Notes under the pieces: model-generated
The model's input: the letters and a program-made list of their open reading frames with translations, nothing else
The model's database searches: none
What the model was told of the DNA's origin: nothing
In this document: positions 10,811 to 19,935 of the stretch, in pieces
Layout of the letters: every line of letters begins with the position of its first letter
How positions within the stretch are numbered: position 1 is the first letter of the stretch
Made by a program: the position numbers and the translations under genes
Assembly (NCBI RefSeq): GCF_018446385.1
Contig: NC_055996.1
Location: 48,716,365 to 48,780,364, forward strand
Length of the DNA stretch: 64,000 bases
From: Zingiber officinale
Taxonomy: Eukaryota; Streptophyta; Magnoliopsida; Zingiberales; Zingiberaceae
Direction of reading: 5' to 3'

Positions 10811-11846
10811 TGTTGGAACCCCAAGGTTGTTTTGGTGTGATCAACAAGTTAAGTTAGGTCCTAGTGTTTCTAACCTTGTGTCTAAGTGTGCAGGAGCTTA
10901 GAAGCACAGGTACTCGAGCGGAAGACGCAGCTAACGAGAAGGAAGGCACGCGGTGCATCTGAGGGACGAGGTGCTGCGGAAGAGTACCCCGGTGGATGAG
11001 AAGGAAGCGTGCGGTGGTTCCGAGGGACAAAAGCCGAAGCGGAAGATTGCTCAGGGAGCAAGAGACGCAGCTAGCGAGAAGGTTGACATGGGGTGAAACC
11101 GAGGGACGAAGACTGCGGATGAGTACACTGGTGGATGAGAAGGAAACACGCGGTGATTCCGAGGGACGAGAAGCCGGAGCGGAAGGCTGCTCGAGAAGAC
11201 CGGAACTTGGGTTCGGGTGAGCCCTTTTCCGGATGGCAGAGATCACCCAAGCAAGCGGATCCGGAGGAGAAGAACCGGACCGAGGCGGGACTGAACCAGA
11301 GAAGAGGTCCCGGACGAAAAAGTCAACATCTGTTGACTTTGGGCTCCGGGGAGCCCGGAGCCCTACGGGGCGCCCAGAACCCTTCCGGGCACCCGGACCA
11401 GACTTTTGACCAGGATCAAGATTTGACTCGATCTGATCGTTGGGGGGTAAAGTTTATCCCCCCAGGGCACCCGGAACCCCTTCGGGGCGCCCCGACCAAG
11501 GCTATAAATATAGCCTTGGTCCAGAAGCTTTTTCAACGAACTCAGAACTGTAAATCCAACGCTTGTGCGCTTTAGAGTTTTAGTTGAGCTTCTTTCTTTT
11601 TGTACGTCAACGCTGTAAGAGGATTCTTCGCCTGAAGAAGATTGGTATTGGGCTTAATCTTTCTTGGATTAACAACCACATCGGTTGTAACCAAGTAAAC
11701 ACTCGTGCCTCTTATTTTATGCTTTTTAATTTACTGCTTAATCTATTTATGCAAGTGTTAGCTTAAAGAGTTCGAGGAAGGTTGTTTTTGTTTTATTCTA
11801 CAGGACTATCCAACAACCTCCTCCTAGCCGGCCCAACGGTCCTACA
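10811..11846 (+). repeat. 3' LTR of the copia element
   Basis: It is homologous to 8113-9149 over its whole length (1036 versus 1037 bp) with scattered substitutions, denser in the first 300 bases. The TATA palindrome is conserved at 11496-11519. It ends CCTACA directly before the gcttg duplication. Confidence 0.9.
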
Positions 11847-12430
11847 GCTTGTAACTCACACTAGGGTGAAAGTCTGGAATCTGATTAGTTGGTCGTTGAG
11901 ACACGAGAGCCCTGCTCGCTTATAACTTAGACTGGGGAGAGAGTCTAGAATCCGACTGGCTAGTCACTGGGACGCAAGAGCCATTATCACTTATAACTCG
12001 CACTGGGATCAAAGTTTGGAATATGATTGGATGGTCGTCCAACTAGGTGCTCATTGGACGCGAGAGTCCTACTCACTTATAACTTACACTAGGGAGAGAG
12101 TCTGGATTCTAGCCAGATGGTCGTCCGATCGGATGGTCATTGGACACTAGAGCCCTACTCACTTATAACTCGCACTAGATCGAGAGTCTGAAATTTGATC
12201 GACTGGTTGTTAAGACGTAAGAACCCTACTCACTTATAACTCGAACTGAGGCAAGAGTCTAGAATCCAACCGACTGGTCATTGGGGTGCGAGAGCCCTGC
12301 TTGCTTATAACTCTCACTGAGACGTGAGTGGAATCTGACCGGATGGTCGCCCAACTAGATGGTAATTGGGATAGGAGAGTCCTACTCGCTTATAACTCCC
12401 ACCAGAATGAGTGTCTGGAATATTAGACAA
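11847..12430. repeat. 71-bp tandem array, right part
   Basis: This continues the array of 7420-8112 after the copia insertion, with about eight further imperfect units. It decays towards 12430, after which about 220 unassigned bases lead to the young Tat element. Confidence 0.8.
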
Positions 12431-12652
12431 AGGTGAATATGGCTAGAGGATGCCCCTTAAGTGTTGTAAGGTCAGAAACACTTCGCACTCCATGGGCGAT
12501 CCAGTTTCTTACCACCGATATTTTGGAGATAGGGATCATGAAACAGGTTTCTTGAGATTGTATACAGCCCATGCCCTTGGGGCGCTAACTTAGTTACTTT
12601 TCCAATTGGATATACATCGCCTTCCTACTGCATATAGGATCCACTTACATAA

Positions 12653-13320
12653 TGATCCGGCAGTAAGAAGGGTCTCAGCCTGAGAACCGATGAAAGGCTG
12701 TGCGGTGGATGGCCGAGCCGAGCGGATGGGTAGGTCCGAACGGAGCTATAGATAAACCCATCCATGGGCTCATGTTTCCGACGCCCAGGCAGGAAGACCG
12801 AAGGGCCGAGCGGGAGTCCGATCAGCAGGGGCCAAGGGCCGAGGGGGTTGTCCGTTCGGCCAAAATAGGGGCGAGGGTATAAAGGGGGTCGAGCGGCCTA
12901 TGCGCTCGACTCAGGATATGAGATGTCAGCCGAAGCATGTCTAATGATTAGGCCGTACACAAGATCGCACGATCTTGCCGTCACATCATGGAGAGGCTGA
13001 TACAGTAGCAGTATGGTCTCATGGACGTCTCCCTGACAGATCCATATTTAGACATGGCCCTTTTGACAGACCCATACCTGGGCATGGTCAAAGGCAGGTG
13101 GTTGCTTTGATTGGCACGCCCAGGCTTCTTTGAGAAATCTATATAAGGCTTCCATTTCTCCACTGGAGGTATGAAAAATCTTCATCTTGAAGCCACCTTT
13201 TTGTTATTCCTCGCCTGACTTGAGCGTCGGAGGGCCGTCGCCGGGACACCCCTCCCGGCTCGGTTTCGTTGCAGGTTCACCGGAGCATTCGAGGATCTAG
13301 CAGGAAGCGCCACATGATCA
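12653..13320 (+). repeat. 5' LTR of the young Tat element (668 bp)
   Basis: Two TATA-like boxes are present: tataaa at 12878-12883 and tatataagg at about 13139-13147. The second, closer to U5, lies about 180 bases before the LTR end. Compared with the 3' LTR it lacks 32 bp just before its last four bases (after cacatg at 13316). Both LTRs are made from one template during replication, so this loss came after insertion. Confidence 0.95.
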
Positions 13321-13323
13321 AAT

Positions 13324-13333
13324 TGGCGCCGTC
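13324..13333 (+). other. Primer binding site
   Basis: tggcgccgtc, three bases after the LTR, matches the complement of the 3' end of plant tRNA-Asp for ten bases and then diverges (tgtggga). This is the usual PBS form in plant Tat and Athila elements. Confidence 0.7.
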
Positions 13334-13365
13334 TGTGGGAACGCTCCTGCATCCGATCGGTAACA

Positions 13366-14979
13366 ATGGACGAGGCTGGACGACAAAACACGGTGACGCT
13401 TTCGAGGGAAGAGCTCGACGCTCTGGTCGAGATAAGGGCCGCCAAACTTGTTGAACAAAAACAGAAAGCAGCGGCCGAACGACAGGAGCAACAAGCGACA
13501 TCTGCGTCTGGTGGCCGAGCGGAAGCACCTCCAGCTACCGTCGCATTTCACCGGGCCTTATTTCGCACCCCTGAAGCCGCACCAGCTCGAAGAGATAGAG
13601 GTTCTTCTTCGGACGAAATACCAAGGCGGGATGACAGAAAAGGTAAGGCTCCCCGGGCGGACTCATCTCCCGAGCGGGCCAACCGCCAATTTTCGGAGGC
13701 TATTCTACGAGACCCTCTGCCCAAGCACTACGTGCCTCCGACGATCGGCGAGTACAATGGAACAACGGACCCGGATGACCATCTGGGTAAGTTTGACAAC
13801 ACAGCCACGCTCCATCAATACACCGATGGAGTGAAATGTCGCGTCTTTCTTACCACTCTCTCGGGATCTGCTCAACGGTGGTTCCGGAGGTTGCCGAACG
13901 GATCTATCACAAGCTTCAAGGATTTCCGAACGGCCTTCCTCCACCACTTTGCTAGCAGTCGGCGTTATCAGAAGACAAGTGTCAGCCTGTTCGCCATCAA
14001 GCAAGATCCAAAGGAATCGCTTCGGGCTTACATCCAACGATTCAACCAAGTGGCAATGGACATCCCAACGGCCACATCGGAGACGATGATGAACGCCTTC
14101 ACACAAGGCCTGGTAGATGGTGACTTCTTCCGGTCGCTCATCCGAAAGCCGCCCCGAGATTATGATCACATGTTGCATCGGGCCAACGAATACATAAACG
14201 TGGAAGAAGCGCAAGCCGCTCGGAAAAAGGAAACTCTAGCCGAGCGTGCACCTGTTCAGGCCGAGCGGAAACAGCACGCCGCTCAGCAGCCACCTAGAGG
14301 ACCGAGGGCCGAAGCAATTCGATCCCCCCACGCCAGATCACATGTACAAGAGGTGGCTGCCGCTCGGCCCAAACCGAAGAAGAAGTGGACCCCTCTGTTC
14401 TGCTCCTTCCACCAGTCGGATACGCACAACACGAGGGATTGTCGAAGTCTTCCCTTCGTGACTAATCCCATTCCCAGGAGAGCCGAACGACGGTCTCCTC
14501 CCATCGACAGAAGACAAAGGACCTATGAAGCTGACCGGACCCGCACCGAGAGGCGACATCACCAGACGCCCGATCGGCACCGATCCCCAAGACGGGAGAA
14601 TCGCCGGGCGTCCAGAGAACGGTCCCGACCGTCCGCTCGGGAGGAGGAAAACAGGAGCAATACTTCCCGGGGCGAGATCAGCGTTATTGCTGGAGGGCCG
14701 ACCGGAGGAGACTCCAACCGAGCCAGAAAGGCGGGCGTTCGGCAGCTGCAGATCCACGCGGTCGGCTGTAGCCAAGAGCGGGCAAGTGGACCGGAAATTA
14801 CTTTCGGGCCCGGAGATTTAGAAGGAGTAGAAGTGCCCCATGACGACGCGCTGCTCATTAAAGCGGTAATAGCAAATTACACCATTCACCGCATATTTGT
14901 TGACACAGGGAGCTCGGTCAACATCATATTCAAGAAGGCGTTCGATCAGTTGCAAATTGATCGAGCCGAGCCGCCATGA
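13366..14979 (+). CDS. gag: Gag with the start of the protease domain (537 aa)
   Basis: The ATG at 13366 is the first in frame after the PBS. Residues about 1-110 are charged and low in order. A retrotransposon gag (capsid) domain covers about 115-285, including HLGKFDNTATLHQY, VFLTTLSGSAQRWFRRLP and AYIQRFNQVAMDI. A zinc knuckle variant, C-x2-H-x4-H-x4-C (CSFHQSDTHNTRDC), lies near residue 345, followed by an Arg-rich tail. The frame continues into an aspartic protease with the active-site line FVDTGSSVNIIF at about 509-520 and then stops at 14977. In related elements gag and pol are one frame, so this stop is a break: the capsid is probably intact but the protease is cut short. Confidence 0.9.
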   Translation: MDEAGRQNTVTLSREELDALVEIRAAKLVEQKQKAAAERQEQQATSASGGRAEAPPATVAFHRALFRTPEAAPARRDRGSSSDEIPRRDDRKGKAPRADSSPERANRQFSEAILRDPLPKHYVPPTIGEYNGTTDPDDHLGKFDNTATLHQYTDGVKCRVFLTTLSGSAQRWFRRLPNGSITSFKDFRTAFLHHFASSRRYQKTSVSLFAIKQDPKESLRAYIQRFNQVAMDIPTATSETMMNAFTQGLVDGDFFRSLIRKPPRDYDHMLHRANEYINVEEAQAARKKETLAERAPVQAERKQHAAQQPPRGPRAEAIRSPHARSHVQEVAAARPKPKKKWTPLFCSFHQSDTHNTRDCRSLPFVTNPIPRRAERRSPPIDRRQRTYEADRTRTERRHHQTPDRHRSPRRENRRASRERSRPSAREEENRSNTSRGEISVIAGGPTGGDSNRARKAGVRQLQIHAVGCSQERASGPEITFGPGDLEGVEVPHDDALLIKAVIANYTIHRIFVDTGSSVNIIFKKAFDQLQIDRAEPP

Positions 14980-17900
14980 CGCACCCCGCCCACGGGTTTT
15001 AGCAGCACGGTTCACCGGTCGGGCAGATCCGCTAGCCACCTCTGGGAGAAGAGCCGCCAGAGGACCGGGACAATAAACTTGTGGTGGTCGACTCCCATCC
15101 TACAACGTCATTTTGGGACGACCGGCGCTTAGCGACCGTGTCCACCTTCCACCAGAAGATAAAGTTCGTGGAGGACCAAGTAGGAGAAGTGCCCGGAGAT
15201 CAGCTAGCAGCTCGGCGGTGCTATATAGAGATGATTCGAGCAGAAGCTTGCTCCGCTCGAAAGGCACACGCCATAACCGAGAAACCTCCTGCTTTAATTT
15301 ATGATGAAAAGGAGGAAGTTCAGATCCATCCAACCCGATCGAGGCCACGACTTTTATCGCCTGATCCGGAGGAAGAACGAAGGAGAAGCTGATCCAATGC
15401 CTCCAAGGAAATCACGATGTCTTCGTGCCGTCGATACATGAATTGCCGAATTTCACGAGCATAAGATGAGTTACATGTCCGACCGACGCCTACCGATAAA
15501 GCAGAAAAAGAGATTTCGAGCGTAATGCCATCATCCGCGGAAGTAGAAAACTTCAAGGCCGCCACGCACGCGAGGTGCGCTCAGCCGTGCCGCCAACGAG
15601 TATTGGTCTCCGGGCGGCAAGTGGAGAGTTTGCATCGACTTTCGGGACTTGAACAAAGCATGTCCCAAGGATTTTTATCCTCTGCCTGGATAGATCAGTG
15701 GTGGACTCTACGGCCGGATTAATCTGCATGCTTGACGCCTACCAAGGATATCATCAAGTGCCGCTCGCCCGAGAAGAAAAAGTAAGCTTCGTGACGGCCG
15801 ATGGCACTTATTGCTACAAAGTGATGCCGGATTGAAGAATGTCGGGGCCACCTATCAACGCTTGATGAACAAAGTATTCCGGGAGCAGATCGGGCGGAAT
15901 CTGGAAGTTTATGTAGACGATATTCTTATTAAATCCGTCCGAGCGGTAGATCTCTGCAAGGACATGGAAGAAACCTTCCGAACGCTGCGCAGATATGGAG
16001 TCAAGCTGAATCCCCAGAAGTGCCTGTTCGGAGCAAAAGGAGGGCATTTCTTGGGATATATAGTGACCGAGCGGGGAATTGAAGCCAACCCCAGCAAGGT
16101 GAAAGCTCTGCAAAACATGCTTCCTCCTAGAAACACAAGGGAGGTACAACGGTTGACCGGTCGGATAACTGCATTGTCCAGATTCATCTCCAAAACCGCC
16201 GACCGGAGCCTGCCATTCTTCAAGATCCTGCGCAAGGCTACTAAGTTCCAGTGGGATGAAGAGTGTGACCGAGCATTTGAAGAGTTGAAAACATATCTAA
16301 ATTCTCTGCCTGTGCTGGCCAAGCCGAGCGGGGGTGAGTCACTTTATATGTATCTATCGTCAACTGAGCATGCTGTAGGCTCAGCACTTGTGAGGGCGAG
16401 CGTCTGAGCCACATTTTAAAAGACGCCGAGTCTCGTTACACCGGCTCGAGAAGTTGGCCTTTGCTTTGGTTCTAGCCGTCGCCTGCGACCGTATTTCTTG
16501 GCTCACACCATCATTGTCCGGATGAGCAGTCCACTCGGAAGTCTGTTGAATCCAGAGCGTCCGGACGGCTCATCAAGTGGACGGCAGGAATTAAGCGAGT
16601 TTGACATCCAATATCAGACCCGCCCGGCGATTAAAGCCCAATCCTTGGCTGATTTTGTGACCAAGTGCAAAGCCTGAGCCGAAGCTATGTGGAGAATATA
16701 TGTGGATGGATCCTCCACTCGGCTAGAGTGGGATCGGAATTACTACTCTCACCTCGGGAAGAAAAGATGCACCTATCCGTCCTACTGGATTACAAAGCTA
16801 CTAACAATGAGGCAGAGTATGAGGCCCTTATAGCCGGATTGCAGGCAACACGGCATGTGGGAGCCGGTCGGGTGACACTTTATTCGGATTCACGGTTGGC
16901 CGCCAGCTCTCCCACCTTTGAAATCAACGCTCGGCTCAAACTCTAGCCGAGGCCTTTGAAAAACTCAAAGTCGCTTTCCGAGAGGTGCTTATTCGGAAGA
17001 TTCCCCGGAGAACCAGGCGGCCGATGAGTTAGCCAAGCTTGCGAGCTCGATAACGCCACGCCCTTCAAAGAACCAATTGAAAAATCTTCTGGTAGCGCAT
17101 GTCGAGGATGCAAGGCCTCACGTTTCCAAGTGATGGAGGACACCTATTATAGAATTCCTCCGTCGGGCACCACACCATCCGAGGAATATGCACCGGCTCC
17201 TCAAGAAGAGCCGTCGGTTTACACTCATCGAGATCACTTTACAAGAAAGCTTTTTCGCGTCCTTTGCTGAAATGTGTAAGTTCGGAAGACTCAACACATC
17301 CTCCAGGAAGTACATCAAGGATCATGCGGGGGACATCCGGGCGGACGCTCGTTGGCCAAGAAGATCCTCTTGGCCAACCTTACAAACAGATGCCGCTCGG
17401 ACAGTATCTACATGCCTTTCATGCCAGAAGTATCATAACTTCATCCACCGACCGGCAGAGGAGATGAAGGCATCAACCATCTCATGTCCGTTTGATCAAT
17501 GGGGAATGGATATTGTGGGTCCATTTCCGATGGCAACCGGGCAGAGGAAATTCTTACTAGTGGCGGTAGACTACTTCTCCAAGTGGGTGGAGGCCGAGCC
17601 GCTCGCAAAGATTACTGAACAAATGGTTAAAAAATTCATCTGGCAACACATCATTTGTCGGTTCGGCATCCCCCGCCGACTAGTGTCCGACAACGGGCGG
17701 CAGTTCACAGGGAAAATGTTAGAAGAGTGGTGCAGGAGCTACGGCATTGAGCAACATTTCACGTCTGTGGCCTATCCCCAGAGCAACGGTCAGGCTGAAG
17801 TCGCCAACAGGGAAATTCTCCGTATTCTGCGTGCTCGGCTCGACCATTTGGGGGGAAGTTGGCCAGATGAAGTGCCGAGCGTCTTGTGGGCCATCCGAAC

Positions 17901-18180
17901 GACGCCAAAAGAAGGGACAGGAGTCACACCGTTCCATTTGGTATATGGCGGTGAGGCCGTCATTCCAGTCGAAGTCGGCGTTGATTCAATCCGGATCCAG
18001 AGCTACGATGATGACAACGCCGAACGAAGAAACATGGAGCTGGACTTGGTAGAAGAGGAGAGGGCGAAGGCAGCCGTTCGGCTGATGGCATACCGCCAGC
18101 GGATGAAGCAAACTTACAACCGGCGCGTCATTCCCAGATCATTATTATTTGGAAGACAAGGACGGTCGGCAGCTAGATAG
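14980..18180 (+). pseudogene. pol: Broken pol: RT, RNase H, second RNase H, integrase
   Basis: Domains follow in order but in different frames. The linker STFHQKIKF...GDQLAARRCY lies at 15140-15240; RT with WRVCIDFRDLNKACPKDFYPLP at about 15620-15690 and the catalytic YVDD at 15910-15921; connection and RNase H to about 16407; a second, Tat-type RNase H (YKATNNEAEYEALIAGL, then LYSDSRL) at 16670-16950; integrase at 17188-18180. The integrase keeps a zinc-finger C-x2-C (CLSC) and the full D,D-35-E triad (D108, D168, E204 of the 330-aa frame). Breaks are small deletions, for example around 15683, 15720 and 15829, the last removing the Phe of the usual VMPFGLKN line. The element could not make a working RT. 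Confidence 0.9.
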
Positions 18181-18594
18181 ACCGTGGAGCGCGAACCACC
18201 TCCAGCCTTACCGGGCGGGATGAAAGGTGTATCACTGTAAATCACTCGGTGTACTTCATTTTTCGACTGAATGCTTGAAATGCAGAAATGAAGAGTCAAA
18301 AGAGCGAAAATGAGACGTTATCGTGGGTCGAAGGCCCTGTACCGTTCGAACGGCGGTAAATTATCTTAGCAAAAATGCTCGACGAAGCAGACCCTGAGCC
18401 GTTCGGCCAGGAATACGTTCTCCGCACTGGGTGAAAGGTGCGCTAAATGTAACTGTATATGCTCCTCGGTCGCCTAGGCACTTGCGATGCAGGAAGTAGA
18501 AGGATGATAGCACAGGGTATCCTCTGCGAAACGGAAGGCCAAGGTCGCTCGACCTGGTAAGGAGTTAGCCCTAAAGCCGTCTAGCCCAGACATT

Positions 18595-19545
18595 AAACCG
18601 GAGAGCCGCGCCGACCGGCTATAAATATCCGCGCCGACGAGCCCCGTCGTTAAAAATCGAGAGCCGCGCCGACCGGCTATAAATATCCGCGCCAACGAGC
18701 CCCGTCGTTAAAAATCGAGAGACGGGCCGATAATAATCCGAGCGGAAAGCCGACGAGCACCGTCGTTAAATCGAGAGCCGCGCCGACCGGCTATAATATC
18801 CGCGCCGACGAGCACCGCCGTTAAAATCGAGAGCCGCGCCGATCGGCTATAAATATCCGCGCCGAGCCCCGTCGTTAAAATCGAGAGCCGCGCCGACCGC
18901 TATAATATCCGCCGACGAGCCCGCCGTTAAAAATCGAGACGGGCCGCTATAAATAATCCGAAGGAAAGCCGACGAGCACCGTCGTTAAAAAGCGGCACCG
19001 ACCGGCTATAAATATCCGCTACCGACGAGCACCGTCGTTAAAAATCGAGCGCCGCCGGCTATAAATATCCGCGCCGACGAGCCCCGTTAAAATCGAGACG
19101 GGCCTATAAATAATCCGAAAGCCGACGAGCACCGCGTTAAAATCGAGCCGCGCCGACCGCTATAAATATCCGTACCGACGAGCACCGTCGTTAAAAATAG
19201 AGAGCCGCGCCGACCGGCTATAATATCCGCGCCGACGAGCCAGATCGAGAGCCGCGCCGACCGGCTATAAATATCCGCGCCGACGAGCCCCGTCGTTAAA
19301 AATCGAGAGACGGGCCGGCGTCTATAAATAATCCGAGCGGAAAGCCGACGAGCCCCGTCGTTAAAAATCGAGAGACGGGCCGACGTCTATAAATAATCCG
19401 AGCGGAAAGCCGACGAGCCCCGTCGTTAAAAATCGAGACGGGCCGGCGTCTATAAATAATCCGAGCGGAAAGCCGACGAGCACCGTCGTTAAAAATCGAG
19501 AGCCGCGCCGATCGGCTATAAATATACCAAGCGGAAGAACGAATA
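18595..19545 (+). repeat. 58-bp tandem array (about 17 units, two subtypes) with TATA-like cores
   Basis: Subtype A reads 'gagagccgcgccgaccggct' 'ataaatatccgcgccgacga' 'gccccgtcgttaaaaatc'. Subtype B has 'gacgggccggcgtctataaa' 'taatccgagcggaaagcc' in the first half and the same second half. By eye the order is AABAAABAABAAABBBA. The middle units have many one- to five-base deletions. Nearly every unit carries ctataaata or ctataatat. It lies between pol and the antisense gene, the position where Tat elements are known to carry variable tandem repeats. Confidence 0.9.
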
Positions 19546-19935
19546 TCGGAGTAAGAAATTGCGGAAACTATAAATATTAAAGCATTCAGGCCCGAAGGGG
19601 GGTTGGTCCTTCGACACTCGGCGTTTGTTGACTTCACGCAAGCAGGATACGTGCAGAACGAGTAGGTCTGCTCACTCGCACTTTATGCAATGAGCCAAGC
19701 CGATCGGACGCGTGAAGGAGAAAGTTTAAGAGCACGACTGGCGAAAATTTTACAAGCATTAATGTTAAGCAAACAGAAGAATATTATGGACAATGAGTAG
19801 GAAGACAGGAAAAGGGGCATCGTTTCATTAGAAGAAAAATTATGCCGAACGGCACGTACAAAAATTTCACATCCGCCGAGCGGAGGAAGTACAAAAAGTG
19901 CTTGAAATAACCCACATCACTCCGGATCCTCAAAA

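Larger units (their letters stand above)
8113..11846 (+). mobile_element. Non-autonomous Ty1/copia element, LTRs about 1.04 kb, TSD gcttg
   Basis: The ends are TGTTGG...CCTACA with perfect 5-bp duplications gcttg at 8108-8112 and 11847-11851. Removing the element and one duplication restores a normal 71-bp unit (ctcgcttg|taactc). Behind the 5' LTR is the primer binding site TGGTATCAGAGCC (9152-9164), complementary to initiator tRNA-Met. Before the 3' LTR is the polypurine tract aaaaagggggagat (ending 10810). The 1.66-kb interior has only a truncated gag and AT-rich DNA with no protease, integrase, RT or RNase H, so it depended on a helper. The LTRs differ at about 5-6% of bases by eye, so it is older than the young Tat element. 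Confidence 0.9.

Noticed and set aside
12700..12882. 60-codon frame repeated at 22630-22812
   Set aside because: It lies in the R/U3 part of both Tat LTRs and is a copy by LTR duplication; no known LTR protein.
13705..14775. Long minus-strand frames opposite gag
   Set aside because: GC-rich sense coding makes long shadow frames; no domain is recognised and there are no splice signals, unlike 19936-21946.
18595..19545. CRISPR-like or clustered repeat array
   Set aside because: Units are contiguous without unique spacers and sit in a plant retrotransposon; this is a minisatellite.
19296..19637. 113-codon minus frame with internal repeats
   Set aside because: A translation of the 58-bp tandem array only.
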